The notes: generated from the sequence alone by a model not told the origin. DNA of 64,000 nt from Neptuniibacter sp. 1_MG-2023 (GCF_030547185.1 NZ_JAUOQR010000008.1:87015-151014); one strand, 5' to 3'. Positions 1-9,649 are shown, counted from the first letter of the stretch. A program made the numbers and translations.

Positions 1-996
1 TGATGTATGAATATCTTTAAGACGACTAGAGCAGGTATCCAATAAACGTTGGGAGTTTTCAGTTAATTTATTGAAATCCCACCCACTGAGAATCTGCTCG
101 ATAAGCTGCTTCTTATCCCGCTGTAGATATTTTAAACTTTCTTGGTAAGCACAAGTATGCATTCTAGTGATTGCACGAATACCATCTAAGGTTTGCTCTG
201 CACTATGGGTATTATTTTCTAAATATGCATCAGAGATCGCACGATATAAATGCGTATTACATACATCTTGCACTGCATATACATACTGAGATAAGCACAT
301 AGCTTCTAGCATGTAATCTAGCTCGCCCTTCTGTTCTTCCACTAAGACATAGTGAAGCCAGGAAAGGGCATGGTTTTTTTCACCGCGTATTATTTTATTT
401 GCATCTTCAGGGCAAGGCGTATCTCGTAGCCAATCAACTATCGCCTGTTTATTCTCTGCCATTTCGGAATGACTAAGTCGCATTAAACTTGAGCTCCACA
501 ACTGCTCCACCTCAGAGTCACCCGTGAAGGGCATGTTAATATCCGTGAAACCCGTAAACTTACCCACAGTTTCCAGATAAGATGGCTGCACAGACTGAGG
601 AAGACTTTTAAGCAATGGGAAAAGAATCTCTCGATAAAAGCGATCAATTAACTCGGTTGTTTTCGTCTGTAAATACGTTTCCAGCTCGCTCCCATATTCC
701 GTATCTTCAAGATCAAAACAGATCGAAACAATACTCATACAGTTACTATAAACCTGAACATCTAACTGAGCTTGCAACTCAGGGTAATCTTGTTTCAGTC
801 GAAATAAGCAAAGTGTATTTCGGTCATCTACATTTATCTTTTCGTAGGCTTTTTCATTACGAAATTGCTGCACTCGGATAGAAGGAGCAGCTTGTGACAG
901 GCTATCAAGGAATATCTTATACCCCTGACTTTGTTCATTAACACCCACCTTCAAATTCAGATGGCTTCGAATCGGGGTAAGGGTAATCAGCTGCAT
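1..996 (-). CDS. Unrecognised protein, 3' end cut by window edge
   Basis: An open reading frame starts at the ATG at 996-994 and runs leftward off the window without a stop, giving at least 332 residues. An AAGGA Shine-Dalgarno sits just upstream (around 1003-1010). The product begins MQLITLTPIRSHLNLKVG and is soluble-looking, with no signal peptide or membrane segment. The visible C-terminal half is helical and Lys/Gln/Glu-rich, with a run of Leu/Tyr-spaced segments. I recognise no family and assign no function. Codon use resembles the neighbouring core genes. It points away from the cyclase gene at 1137-2813 in the sense that the cyclase lies upstream on the same strand, so co-transcription over the 140-base gap is possible. 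Confidence 0.7.
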   Translation of the reverse strand, partial: MQLITLTPIRSHLNLKVGVNEQSQGYKIFLDSLSQAAPSIRVQQFRNEKAYEKINVDDRNTLCLFRLKQDYPELQAQLDVQVYSNCMSIVSICFDLEDTEYGSELETYLQTKTTELIDRFYREILFPLLKSLPQSVQPSYLETVGKFTGFTDINMPFTGDSEVEQLWSSSLMRLSHSEMAENKQAIVDWLRDTPCPEDANKIIRGEKNHALSWLHYVLVEEQKGELDYMLEAMCLSQYVYAVQDVCNTHLYRAISDAYLENNTHSAEQTLDGIRAITRMHTCAYQESLKYLQRDKKQLIEQILSGWDFNKLTENSQRLLDTCSSRLKDIHTS

Positions 997-1136
997 CGGA
1001 TGTCCTTAGGATTTTTTCGAGTATTTTAGAGAAAACTTTCTTTTACAAACAGACAAAAGGAGCATAAAAGCCCTATTAGATAAAAACTAGATCAAACAGC
1101 GAGGGGGTAGAAAGATCTTACAGGTGTAACGACTAA

Positions 1137-2813
1137 TCAGCGGTCAGTACCCGAACCGCCATCCCCTTTTTGGGCAATGCATCTATCCGATGAGAAAAAA
1201 CTAATATTATTTCTACCTAAGCGTTTAGAAGCATACATAGCTATATCTGCATTATTGATTAAATCTATAGACGTATTTCCATCATCAGGGAACATGGCAA
1301 TACCGACAGATGCTCCTATATTCAACACATCATTGCACACACTTATGGGTTCATTAATGGATTCAACAACACGCTTAGCCACATACTCAACCTCATCTTT
1401 GCCCTGAGGGTTATTGAGGATAAACATAAATTCATCACCACCCACTCGCGCAACTGTATCCGACTCCCGCACTAACGCGAGTAAGCGCTTGGCAACCTCT
1501 TTTAATAAACCATCGCCAATGTTATGGCCAAAGCGGTCATTAACAGCTTTAAAGCCATCAAGATCTAAAAACATTACCGCAAGACTAAACTGCTCACGAT
1601 TCGAATTGATAAGTTTTTGGTTGATACGATCCATCAATAATGTGCGATTAGGCAGATCAGTCAAAGCATCATGAAAAGCCAAATGTTTAAGATGCTCATC
1701 TTTACGTCTAAGCGCTGTAATATCATTGAATACCGACACATAACGAACAGGCTCACCGTTTTCATCACGTACCATACTGATGGTCATACTTTCTAAATAA
1801 AGGTCCCCATCTTTACGGCGGTTCCATATTTCACCGCTCCAACGACTATTCGTCTGGATCTCTTCCCACATTGATACATAAAATTGCTCATCATGCCGGT
1901 TAGACTGCAGGATACGAGGGTTTTTTCCAATGACATCTGCTTCGCTATAACCTGTAATATCAGTAAAAGCAGGATTCACTGATAAAATAGCGCCATTTGT
2001 ATCGGTAATAAGAACACCATCCAACGTATTTTCAAAAACACAGGCTGCGAGTTCAAGCTCTTCCGCGGTTTCTTTAAAAACAGTCACCTCATTGGCTAAA
2101 ATCGAAAACCCTTTGACCCTGCCCTCATCATCGAAATCTGGAATATAGTGCCCGATGATATGCCCATCACTGCCATCAACTTTATTGAGAGTCCGCTCAA
2201 AACGTTGTGGCTCACCGGCAAGTGCTCGACTAATATGAGGCTCATTTAAAGCAAACAGTTCCTCATCAACCAAATCTTGGAATGCGATCCCTACAATTTC
2301 TTCAGGCTTTTTCTCAAACCACTCTTGGTAAGCATTATTGGCATACAAACAACGGAGATCGGTTCCCCAATAGCCAATCATACTCGGCGAAGCGTCAATA
2401 ATAGAGCTGATAAATTGCTCACGCTCAACAGATTCCTTTAACGCCTGCTCAGCCTTTCTGAGCCTTTGACGAAGGGCGCATAAATGGCTAAAAAAATACG
2501 CCATAGCACCTGATATGATGGCAAACATGGCCATATCAAGAAAATCAAACATAGACTCTACTGGAGGATGTGAAAACAATAATGGCCACAAGAATGTGAC
2601 CACCAAACATGAAAATAACGTTGTTAATAAACCTGCGTAAAACCCCGCATAAATCGCAACTACGATCACAGCAGGATAAAATGTCAGCCACGTAAGTTCC
2701 GACTCTAGCCCTTGCAAAGGCCATACTCTTATACCAGCGGCTAAGCTAACCATGAAAAATGCCGTGATAAATGCCTTAATGACCCTAGATCCTTTTCCCG
2801 TTATGACATTCAT
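1137..2813 (-). CDS. Membrane-bound PAS-PAS-GGDEF diguanylate cyclase
   Basis: This 558-residue protein is predicted to make cyclic-di-GMP from two GTP at the inner membrane. Residues about 10-110 hold four hydrophobic segments resembling the DUF4118 (KdpD-type) membrane domain. Two PAS domains follow (about 130-250 and 255-370), the second carrying the typical NPAFTDITGYS segment. The GGDEF domain (about 375-540) has an intact GGDEF active-site loop near residue 457 and an RESD inhibitory I-site five residues before it, so catalysis and product inhibition both look preserved. There is no EAL domain. The ligand or redox signal read by the PAS domains cannot be told from sequence. The start is the ATG at 2813; its ribosome site is weak. 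Confidence 0.9.
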   Translation of the reverse strand: MNVITGKGSRVIKAFITAFFMVSLAAGIRVWPLQGLESELTWLTFYPAVIVVAIYAGFYAGLLTTLFSCLVVTFLWPLLFSHPPVESMFDFLDMAMFAIISGAMAYFFSHLCALRQRLRKAEQALKESVEREQFISSIIDASPSMIGYWGTDLRCLYANNAYQEWFEKKPEEIVGIAFQDLVDEELFALNEPHISRALAGEPQRFERTLNKVDGSDGHIIGHYIPDFDDEGRVKGFSILANEVTVFKETAEELELAACVFENTLDGVLITDTNGAILSVNPAFTDITGYSEADVIGKNPRILQSNRHDEQFYVSMWEEIQTNSRWSGEIWNRRKDGDLYLESMTISMVRDENGEPVRYVSVFNDITALRRKDEHLKHLAFHDALTDLPNRTLLMDRINQKLINSNREQFSLAVMFLDLDGFKAVNDRFGHNIGDGLLKEVAKRLLALVRESDTVARVGGDEFMFILNNPQGKDEVEYVAKRVVESINEPISVCNDVLNIGASVGIAMFPDDGNTSIDLINNADIAMYASKRLGRNNISFFSSDRCIAQKGDGGSGTDR

Positions 2814-3313
2814 GTATTACCGTTGGCCATATGTAGCTGTTTTTCCAGTTCCAACGGATCGTCAGTAAAGAAAGAATAGATGTGCGTAGTTTACGCTGTT
2901 TACGGAGGTTATAGAATCGTTCGAGGCCTATTCATCATTGTTTCGCTTCACTAGGCGCACACCAAGACTCTAACGTCCAAACTCCCGTATCAAGCATTCC
3001 ACATCTGTATAAGCCTAGCAGACTTCAACAGAAATGGTATTACTGGTAACAAGGTTTTTGCCTACTAAGAAGCAGACTAGATCAACACTTTTACAAATGG
3101 CCTTCTAATAAATAACTAAGATATAATTTGACCTAGCTAAAGAAGCACTATAAGGTAGTACCTCGTAAGACGCTTTATTCTCTATTTATGCACCTCATTT
3201 CGATACCTTTCTAAGTCCCTCGTCCTGTTTTCATATTTACAAAGTAAAAACGCCTGCATTTATCTGCCTAATTTCTGGCGGACTCATATTTCCGAAAATA
3301 GGATAAAAAAATT
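2814..3313. other. Intergenic region upstream of cold-shock gene
   Basis: This 500-base gap separates the divergently read cyclase and cold-shock genes. I found no convincing short gene on either strand. The right third is probably the promoter and long 5' leader of the cold-shock gene. The left part is presumably the cyclase promoter region, but no clear sigma-70 hexamers stand out there. Confidence 0.5.
3128..3154 (+). promoter_or_regulatory. Candidate promoter of cold-shock gene
   Basis: TTGACC (3128-3133) and TATAAG (3149-3154) lie 15 bases apart, shorter than the optimal 17. Start of transcription near 3161 would leave a leader of about 150 nt, close to the long leaders known for cspA-family mRNAs, which act as thermosensors. 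This is inference from hexamers and distance only. Confidence 0.35.
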
Positions 3314-3523
3314 ATGTCTACTACAACAACTGGCACAGTAAAATGGTTTAATGACGAGAAAGGCTTTGGCTTTATCGAACAAAAATCAGGTGCTGATGTT
3401 TTTGCTCACTTTAGCGCTATTGCTGGCGACGGCTTTAAAAGCTTACAAGAAGGTCAACAGGTTGAGTTCACTGTAACTCAAGGCCAGAAAGGCCCTCAGG
3501 CTGAAAATATCCGCCCGTTATAA
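3314..3523 (+). CDS. CspA-family cold-shock protein
   Basis: A 69-residue single-domain cold-shock protein of the usual family length. The RNA-binding RNP1 motif (KGFGFI, residues about 16-21) and RNP2-like motif (DVFAHF) are both present, as is the GTVKWFN opening strand. Proteins of this family bind single-stranded RNA and DNA and melt mRNA secondary structure in the cytoplasm. Several paralogs usually exist per genome, so I do not assign a specific csp letter. A strong hairpin terminator follows at 3557-3582. The gene stands alone, with a long upstream leader. Confidence 0.95.
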   Translation: MSTTTTGTVKWFNDEKGFGFIEQKSGADVFAHFSAIAGDGFKSLQEGQQVEFTVTQGQKGPQAENIRPL

Positions 3524-3556
3524 GTCGCTATTGAGTTAAATCAATTTTGACAGTCA

Positions 3557-3582
3557 AGAGCACAGGCTAATCTGTGCTCTTT
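3557..3582 (+). terminator. Rho-independent terminator of cold-shock gene
   Basis: A perfect 9-bp stem, AGAGCACAG pairing with CTGTGCTCT around a six-base loop, lies 34 bases after the stop codon. The T tail is short (TTTC follows). Confidence 0.7.
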
Positions 3583-3752
3583 CTAAACATCACTTCGTTA
3601 CACCCTATCCAACACTGTATTTTGTCAATTAGACTACTCAGTTCCTCTTATGCTGTCGTCACGACTCCAGATGAATCAGTCCTGATAAATAGCACGTTAA
3701 ACACTATCGTTTTCAGGATATAGGGCATTCGAAGCATTATAGAGTTACTACT

Positions 3753-3980
3753 ATGTTAGAAAATTTAAATGGGGATCTTTGTGTGTCCCGCTTTGCAGGT
3801 AAAGAACATGACCTTTGGGCATGCTATGAACCGCTTACAACGCAAGAAAATACTAAACGCCAAACGTGGAAACGTTTGACTGGACTCTTATCTATCTCTG
3901 AAATGCATGGCTATCTAGAGAGAAATTACCACTCTACTGCCATCACAGACAAATACGCATCTATCTCGGCCCGAGCCTAA
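3753..3980 (+). CDS. Small hypothetical protein (75 aa)
   Basis: A 75-residue reading frame from an ATG at 3753, without a recognisable family. It contains two Cys, three Trp and a polar C-terminus, with no signal peptide or membrane helix. Codon use is in line with neighbouring genes, and no longer frame overlaps it. The ribosome site is weak (AGAG about nine bases upstream). The frame ends before the terminator hairpin that serves the convergent SDR gene. It may be a genuine small gene or a chance frame. Confidence 0.4.
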   Translation: MLENLNGDLCVSRFAGKEHDLWACYEPLTTQENTKRQTWKRLTGLLSISEMHGYLERNYHSTAITDKYASISARA

Positions 3981-4014
3981 CGACAATACCTTAGCTCGCG
4001 CATATAAAGATAAA

Positions 4015-4044
4015 GCCCCCGATCCACTTAACAAGATCAGGGGC
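4015..4044 (-). terminator. Terminator of SDR gene
   Basis: GCCCCCGATC (4015-4024) pairs with GATCAGGGGC (4035-4044) with one mismatch. On the minus strand the stem is followed by a T-rich run, fitting termination of the gene that stops at 4053. Confidence 0.65.
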
Positions 4045-4052
4045 GAATGCAA

Positions 4053-4775
4053 TTAAGGCTCTTGCTTTGTTGGAGCAATCACAATCTCTCTAATACAAAC
4101 ATTTTGCGGCTGCTGATAAGCAAATAACGCTGACGCAGATATATCTTCCGGCCTTATCGCTCCACCTATAGCCTCTTTCCACTCTTGATAACCATCAATA
4201 ACCTCCTGCGACGTTGTATGAGAAAGCAATTCCGTCTCTACTGCCCCAGGTGCCAGTGTAATAACACGAACATTTTTATCGGCCACCTCTTCACGTAAAT
4301 TTTCACTGATCGCATGTACCGCAAATTTGGTACCGCAATAAGCCGCATGATTAGGAAAGGTCTTTCGCCCAGCAACTGAGCTCACATTAATGATTGTGCC
4401 ACACTGCCTCTCTTTCATCCCAGCCAGCACCAAATGAACACCATTCAATAGTCCTAACACATTCACATCAAACATCTGTTTCCATTCAGCAGGGTTCTGA
4501 CTATCCATCTGCCCTAGCAACATACAACCCGCATTATTGATAAGACAATCAACTGGCCCATAAACCCCTTCAGCTTCGGTAATAGCCACAGACATAGATT
4601 GGCTATCACTCACATCAACCTGCCGACATAAGGTATCTGATAATTGAAGCGCTTCTAGCTGATCTACACGCCTTGCCAGTAACAACAATGGAAATCCCTC
4701 AGCATTAAAGCTGCGCGCCATTGCAGCACCAATACCGGAACTCGCACCAGTGATAACAACTAATGGTTTTTTCAC
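4053..4775 (-). CDS. Short-chain dehydrogenase/reductase
   Basis: A 240-residue classical SDR oxidoreductase using NAD(P)H in the cytoplasm. Visible motifs are the cofactor-binding TGASSGIG (residues 9-16), the NNAG structural motif near residue 86, the catalytic Ser in NVSSVAG and the YxxxK pair in AAYCGTKFA. Length is normal for the family. The C-terminal third resembles the YdfG-like subgroup acting on small hydroxy acids or amino acids, but the substrate cannot be fixed. The start is GTG at 4775, preceded by GAGGTGG. A LysR regulator is transcribed divergently about 100 bases away and probably controls this gene. Confidence 0.88.
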   Translation of the reverse strand: MKKPLVVITGASSGIGAAMARSFNAEGFPLLLLARRVDQLEALQLSDTLCRQVDVSDSQSMSVAITEAEGVYGPVDCLINNAGCMLLGQMDSQNPAEWKQMFDVNVLGLLNGVHLVLAGMKERQCGTIINVSSVAGRKTFPNHAAYCGTKFAVHAISENLREEVADKNVRVITLAPGAVETELLSHTTSQEVIDGYQEWKEAIGGAIRPEDISASALFAYQQPQNVCIREIVIAPTKQEP

Positions 4776-4882
4776 AATCCACCTCTCACAAAATTAAAAT
4801 CACGGCAACACTATCTGTGTCCATTTTAACTTGCTTACTGTTATGATAAATAACCCTAATATGAAAACATTGTTTGAAAATA

Positions 4883-5791
4883 ATGAACAAAATATATTGG
4901 AATGGTATTCGCTCCTTTTTGGCCGTTGCTAAACATGGCAGCTTTTCAGCCGCCGCAGAAGCAACAGGGCTATCTAAAGCCAGTCTGAGCCAGCAAGTGT
5001 CACACCTTGAGCAATTACTGAATGTTCAGCTGCTCTATAGGACCACGCGCTCTTTGCGCCTATCTGAGGTTGGCGTTCAATATTATGAGATGTGCAAACA
5101 GGGCTTTGACCAGCTCGATGCAGCACAAGAGTGGGCCCAGCACACAAATCAAGAGCTACAAGGCGCCATAAAAGTGAACTCTGTTGGTGGGATTATTGGA
5201 GAAGACGTTATTGCTCCACTCCTGATCGGGTTTCAGCGTGAATACCCACAGATTAACGTTGAGCTCGACTTTTCTAGCCGTAGAGTTGACCTTATTAATG
5301 ATAAATATGATCTTGTAATAAGAATGGGAGACCTACCAGACTCCAGTCTAATTGCTCGCAAGCTGCATACCTTAACGACCCATTACGTAGCTAGCCCATC
5401 CTTAATGCATAAATACCCACCGATATTACATCCTCAGGAGCTTAATCAACTCCCTATGATTTGCGGTAGCGTAACTGAGTGGGAATTTTCAACACAAAAT
5501 GAACAATATAAAATCAATTTTAAACAAGGTTTTAAAATTCCAAATGGCAGGGTCATGTTACAAGCGGCCCAAGCAGGCTTAGGCGTTGCAAGGCTACCTG
5601 ATATTTACGTACAGACAGCGATGAATAACGGCGATCTTATTGAGATCTTGCCCGATTGGGCTCAATCAACCACCTTATCGTTGATCTGTCCTCCTTCTCG
5701 CTACCAATTACAAAGAATTAAAACCTTGATGGACTGGTTAGCTACCCACTTCCAAGAGCAATATGATCAAGTTCTTTTAGATAAACGCTGA
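4883..5791 (+). CDS. LysR-family transcriptional regulator
   Basis: A regulator of about 302 residues with the N-terminal winged helix-turn-helix (residues about 1-65, containing GSFSAAAEATGLSKASLSQQ) and a C-terminal periplasmic-binding-like effector domain (about 90-295). The architecture fits the CrgA/AaeR-type LysR subgroup. It is divergent from the SDR gene at 4053-4775; LysR proteins typically control such a divergent neighbour together with their own gene. I chose the ATG at 4883; an in-frame TTG at 4874 would add three residues. The short AT-rich intergenic region (4776-4882) holds TTATGATAA, a possible part of the operator. The effector is unknown. Confidence 0.88.
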   Translation: MNKIYWNGIRSFLAVAKHGSFSAAAEATGLSKASLSQQVSHLEQLLNVQLLYRTTRSLRLSEVGVQYYEMCKQGFDQLDAAQEWAQHTNQELQGAIKVNSVGGIIGEDVIAPLLIGFQREYPQINVELDFSSRRVDLINDKYDLVIRMGDLPDSSLIARKLHTLTTHYVASPSLMHKYPPILHPQELNQLPMICGSVTEWEFSTQNEQYKINFKQGFKIPNGRVMLQAAQAGLGVARLPDIYVQTAMNNGDLIEILPDWAQSTTLSLICPPSRYQLQRIKTLMDWLATHFQEQYDQVLLDKR

Positions 5792-5912
5792 ACGTTAACA
5801 CTCAGCCCATCCTTATAGCTAAGACCCACCAAAAACAACAAGGGTAATCTCTATCTATTTAGGAAATGACGACCATTATTGAAGCATAGCGCCGATATAT
5901 ACAATATATTTA

Positions 5913-8459
5913 ATGTATAACCTTTATAAATTCTCATTTCTCTACAATACTGCTTGGATGAAACTAAAAAAATCAAACACCTCAACCAGTGATTTCACCT
6001 CTGAGCATCTATTTAAAATGGTGTTTGATCAACAACCTCAATTTATGGCGGTTTTATCTCCCGATGGGCGCGTACAGGAGGTCAACCGCCTTGTCCTAAA
6101 CAGGCAAGGCGCTAAACGCGAAGACTACATTGGAAAGTTATTTTGGGAATCCCCAGCTTGGAAAGGAATGCCAGAATGGGAAAAAATTTGGAAAGCCCGT
6201 TTTAAGCAAGCCGCGTCCCAACGCACACCTATTATCACGGAGGACATTTATAATATTGATGGCTCTATTTTTTATGCCGACGCAACGACAACTGGCCTAT
6301 ACCTAGCAGATGATGGTCCACTCATTGGTTATATCGTGCAAGCAACAGATACCACTGAACGCCGTTTAATTGAAAATAAAAATCTCGAGATTCACGACCG
6401 CCTAAACTTTGTTCTTGAGCAAAGTAAAACAGGGAGCTGGGATCTAAATATAATTGATCACACATCTTATCGCTCACCCCAACATGACCAAATCTTTGGA
6501 TATGAGCGTCAATTGCCTGAATGGACCTATGAGATGTTCCTCGAGCATATTGTCCCCGAGGATAGAGCCGAAATAGATCAAAAATTCCAGCAATCGATCA
6601 AAGATAAATCTGACTGGGATTTCGAATGTAGAATCCTTCGTAAAGACGGTGAGATCCGTTGGATTTGGGGATCAGGAAGCCATCGACTCAATGCGAAAGG
6701 CCAAATTAAGAGCATGGCGGGTATAGTGCAAGATATCACCAAACGTAAACAGTTTGAGGCCGATAAACTACACTATGCAGCTGAACTCAAAAGCCTCTTT
6801 CAAGCCTTACCTGATATTTACTTCCAACTAAAATCTGACGGTACAATTTTAGATGTTCAGGCCCAAAATCAACGTCAGCTTTATATGGAGCCCTGCTCTT
6901 TTATCGGCAAAAAGATGCAAGAGGTTTTACCGCCAGATGTAAGCCAACTATTTCAGACTAAACTCGATGAGATAGAACGCTTCCAAACAATGCAAATATT
7001 TACCTACGCACTCACAATACAAGGGGAATTAAAGTACTTTGATGCACGATTAAATCAAATGTCCATTGATAACAAACTAGTTTGCGTTATTCGCGATGTC
7101 ACTGAAATAAAACGTTCGGAAAAAGAACTTTATCATCTAGCCCATCACGATGCCCTTACCGGCCTGCCCAATCGCCTACTGTTAAATGAACATTTAGATC
7201 ATGCAATTAAACGAGCAAAACGCTCTAAATCCATAGTTGCAGTTATCTTCTTTGATTTGGATAACTTCAAGATCATCAATGATAGTTTTGGTCACATTAT
7301 TGGAGATCTACTACTGAAAGAAGCAGCACAACGGCTGCAAAGCTGCGTACGGGAAGAGGACTCTGTTTCACGCATTAGTGGTGATGAATTTATTCTTTTA
7401 CTAGAAGACATTGATCACACAGATGACCTCATTGTTGTAATAAAAAAATTATTAGACACCTTCCAAAAAGAGTTTGTATTAACAGACCATACTGTCTCCG
7501 TCACCGCCAGTATAGGTATTAGCCTTTACCCTCAAGACGGTCAAAACTCCACTGAGCTATTGCGCAATGCTGATGCAGCAATGTACCGGGCAAAAAACAA
7601 TGGTCGTAATACTTACCAGTTTTACAGAGAGGATATGACTAACAGTGCGCTTGAGCATATATTTTTCAAAACCAGCTTGCATCAAGCCATTGAAAGGAGT
7701 GAATTTCATCTAAATTTCCAGCCACAAATACGTTTGCAAGATAACGCTATCATTGGGTTAGAGGTATTGATTCGTTGGACACACCCATCAGCAGGAAACA
7801 TACCACCAGGTAAATTCATCCCCTTCGCAGAAGAATCCAATTTAATTATTCAGATTGGTGACTGGGTTTTACTTGAAGCCTGTAGCCAAGCCAAAAAATG
7901 GCTTGATCAGGGCATTGAATTTGGTCGCATTGCGGTCAATGTAGCAGGCCCTCAAATCAAACGGGGAAAACTCGTCGACACTGTAAAAGCTGTTTTAGTA
8001 GAAACCGGCTTACCTCCCAACCATCTGGAGCTAGAAGTAACAGAAAGCTACATTATGCAGGAAGCAGATAGAGCCGTAGAACAACTGAACGAACTCAAAA
8101 ACCTTGGCATCACTTTATCTATTGATGACTTTGGAACGGGCTATTCATCGCTTAGTTATCTAAAAAAGCTCCCTATTCATAAATTGAAAATTGATCGTAG
8201 TTTTATCCGCGATATTCCATCCGATACAGATGACATGGCCATCTCAAAGGCGGTCATTGCTTTAGGTGCAAGCCTAGGACTTACAGTGATTGCAGAAGGT
8301 GTTGAAACACAAGAACAAGTGGACTTTCTCACTCATGCAGGCTGCAACGAAGTCCAAGGCTTTTTATATAGCCAGCCTGTGGATAAAAATGCGATTGAAT
8401 CATTTTTACTCGGCAAGCGAGATCTGCCAGTCTTACCCACAAACAAAGATCATCCATGA
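5913..8459 (+). CDS. PAS-PAS-PAS-GGDEF-EAL cyclic-di-GMP protein
   Basis: An 848-residue soluble protein with three PAS domains (about 30-150, 160-280, 285-400), a GGDEF domain (about 410-565) and an EAL domain (about 575-835). The cyclase loop reads SGDEF near residue 488 instead of GGDEF, preceded five residues earlier by an intact REED I-site; Ser or Ala variants at the first position are active in some family members. The EAL site reads EVLIR with the metal-binding Glu kept, and the DDFGTGYSSLSYLKKLP and AEGVET segments are canonical, so phosphodiesterase activity is likely. The start is uncertain: ATG at 5913 lacks a ribosome site and the ATG at 5958 is an alternative. Confidence 0.88.
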   Translation: MYNLYKFSFLYNTAWMKLKKSNTSTSDFTSEHLFKMVFDQQPQFMAVLSPDGRVQEVNRLVLNRQGAKREDYIGKLFWESPAWKGMPEWEKIWKARFKQAASQRTPIITEDIYNIDGSIFYADATTTGLYLADDGPLIGYIVQATDTTERRLIENKNLEIHDRLNFVLEQSKTGSWDLNIIDHTSYRSPQHDQIFGYERQLPEWTYEMFLEHIVPEDRAEIDQKFQQSIKDKSDWDFECRILRKDGEIRWIWGSGSHRLNAKGQIKSMAGIVQDITKRKQFEADKLHYAAELKSLFQALPDIYFQLKSDGTILDVQAQNQRQLYMEPCSFIGKKMQEVLPPDVSQLFQTKLDEIERFQTMQIFTYALTIQGELKYFDARLNQMSIDNKLVCVIRDVTEIKRSEKELYHLAHHDALTGLPNRLLLNEHLDHAIKRAKRSKSIVAVIFFDLDNFKIINDSFGHIIGDLLLKEAAQRLQSCVREEDSVSRISGDEFILLLEDIDHTDDLIVVIKKLLDTFQKEFVLTDHTVSVTASIGISLYPQDGQNSTELLRNADAAMYRAKNNGRNTYQFYREDMTNSALEHIFFKTSLHQAIERSEFHLNFQPQIRLQDNAIIGLEVLIRWTHPSAGNIPPGKFIPFAEESNLIIQIGDWVLLEACSQAKKWLDQGIEFGRIAVNVAGPQIKRGKLVDTVKAVLVETGLPPNHLELEVTESYIMQEADRAVEQLNELKNLGITLSIDDFGTGYSSLSYLKKLPIHKLKIDRSFIRDIPSDTDDMAISKAVIALGASLGLTVIAEGVETQEQVDFLTHAGCNEVQGFLYSQPVDKNAIESFLLGKRDLPVLPTNKDHP

Positions 8460-8543
8460 CATCAACGAAGCATCTGATCAAACTCGGCATGAATAACGAT
8501 GAAAACAGTAGGCAAGAAGAAGGGAATACAATAGCGAAAAAAT

Positions 8544-8575
8544 GTATCTAAGAGCCGATTAAAGCTCTTAGATAC
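8544..8575 (-). terminator. Terminator of yegP-like gene
   Basis: A perfect 12-bp stem, GTATCTAAGAGC with GCTCTTAGATAC, lies just past the stop at 8583. On the minus strand it is followed by six T residues. It may also stop read-through from the convergent PAS-GGDEF-EAL gene. Confidence 0.8.
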
Positions 8576-8582
8576 ACGGATA

Positions 8583-8912
8583 TCATACTTCGACAGTCGC
8601 TGCCTCAGATGCAGCTCTCATAACAGCCTCTGTGCCGTTTTTAGCACCCTGTTCCGATGTGTAACCTTGGCTCGAAAGAATAACCTCATGATTACCAGCC
8701 TTCAAATTGAAGTACCACTTACCACTTTTACCCTCAAACACTTTGTAGCGTTCTTCAAGGGCAGCATTCTTTTTAACTGATTCAATACCATTTTTAGCGC
8801 TAGCTTTAGCTTTATAACCTTCAGAAGAGCCAATATTCTCGCCATTGCCTGCTTTTAGTCTAAAACGAAACTCCCCTGCTTTATCTTCGTACAGTTCAAA
8901 CTTAGCAGCCAT
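8583..8912 (-). CDS. YegP-family protein (two DUF1508 repeats)
   Basis: A 109-residue cytoplasmic protein made of two tandem DUF1508 repeats (about 1-50 and 52-103). Each has the pattern FELYEDKAGEFRFRLKAGN ... GYxxKxxAKNGIESV. The biochemical role of the family is not established; it is a small beta-rich fold found in many bacteria. I set the start at the ATG at 8912 because a GAGGTG ribosome site precedes it at good spacing. An upstream in-frame ATG would add eight residues that do not belong to the repeat. A strong terminator follows. It stands alone at the edge of a gene-poor region. Confidence 0.9.
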   Translation of the reverse strand: MAAKFELYEDKAGEFRFRLKAGNGENIGSSEGYKAKASAKNGIESVKKNAALEERYKVFEGKSGKWYFNLKAGNHEVILSSQGYTSEQGAKNGTEAVMRAASEAATVEV

Positions 8913-9451
8913 TATATTCACCTCGTGAGTTATCAACTCGAATTGGATTAATTTAGGTATCTAAGGTTGGACGAGACAGCTCAAATAAGACTTCATCCAT
9001 AAAAAGACATCTACGATTTGAGCATATCCACATGAACCTAAGGTGAATTAAGTCCTCGTTAGCGGTCTTCGAAAAGTAGGCAATTAGAAGATTTTAGGGC
9101 AGATTTTTTTTGCGAAAGCATATGACACAAGCCACATAATTATTAAGGCTAATTCCAGATCGTCATCTCAAACATTTCAATAATAATGTTTAAATACTTA
9201 GAGGGAGATCGCATCACTGCGAATAATACCGTTTCATAATAATCCACATTACAGTGCAAACTAAAACACTAATCCCGCGGCACTTTATACTAATGCGATT
9301 ACTTAGCATCATATATAAGGAGGCTTATATAGCCCCTTCACATAAATTATTTGTAACCCTAAAAAAGTAGAAACGCTAATCAAGTTACTCCCTGCCAAAA
9401 CAGGCATCAAGCAACCTTATTAAATATGGAAGGGGCTAATTAGATGGTAGA
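8913..9451. other. Gene-free AT-rich region
   Basis: No reading frame longer than about 17 codons with a plausible start was found on either strand. The left end should carry the yegP promoter. The right end holds one arm of a widely spaced inverted repeat (9330-9339). Nothing else is recognisable. Confidence 0.5.
9330..9438. repeat. Widely spaced 10-bp inverted repeat
   Basis: TAGCCCCTTC at 9330-9339 is the exact reverse complement of GAAGGGGCTA at 9429-9438, 89 bases apart. The right arm ends 13 bases before the stop codon of the small minus-strand gene at 9452. It could close a structured 3' untranslated region or small RNA; chance is possible. Confidence 0.4.
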
Positions 9452-9637
9452 TCATGCCGCACACTCCGGCGCATTTGCTTGCTGCCATAGAGAATTCATA
9501 GCATTCCAGTACCAGTTATTAAGGGAGATAATCTCCTCTATAGACTCACAAGTCGATAGAATTTCATGATGTGTTTCAGTAAGCGAATGGGTCCGCTCTA
9601 TTAGTTCGTTCAAGCTCATAGAAGTAGGTATGCTCAT
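9452..9637 (-). CDS. Small hypothetical protein (61 aa)
   Basis: A 61-residue acidic, helical protein starting at the ATG at 9637, with a strong GAGGAG ribosome site seven bases upstream. It is Leu/Ile/Glu-rich with Trp residues near the C-terminus (NNWYWNAMNSLWQQ), suggesting a short helical bundle or protein-interaction peptide. It has no signal peptide. I recognise no family. A hairpin at 9650-9666 overlaps the ribosome site region of its mRNA. It lies alone, with more than 500 bases of non-coding DNA on each side. Confidence 0.6.
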   Translation of the reverse strand: MSIPTSMSLNELIERTHSLTETHHEILSTCESIEEIISLNNWYWNAMNSLWQQANAPECAA

Positions 9638-9649
9638 GTTTTAATCTCC

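Noticed and set aside
615..881. An 88-codon plus-strand frame
   Set aside because: It is antisense to the left-edge gene, which has a better start and codon pattern.
8937..9451. Short leader peptides of 11-17 codons upstream of yegP and in the spacer
   Set aside because: They lack ribosome sites and any regulatory context.
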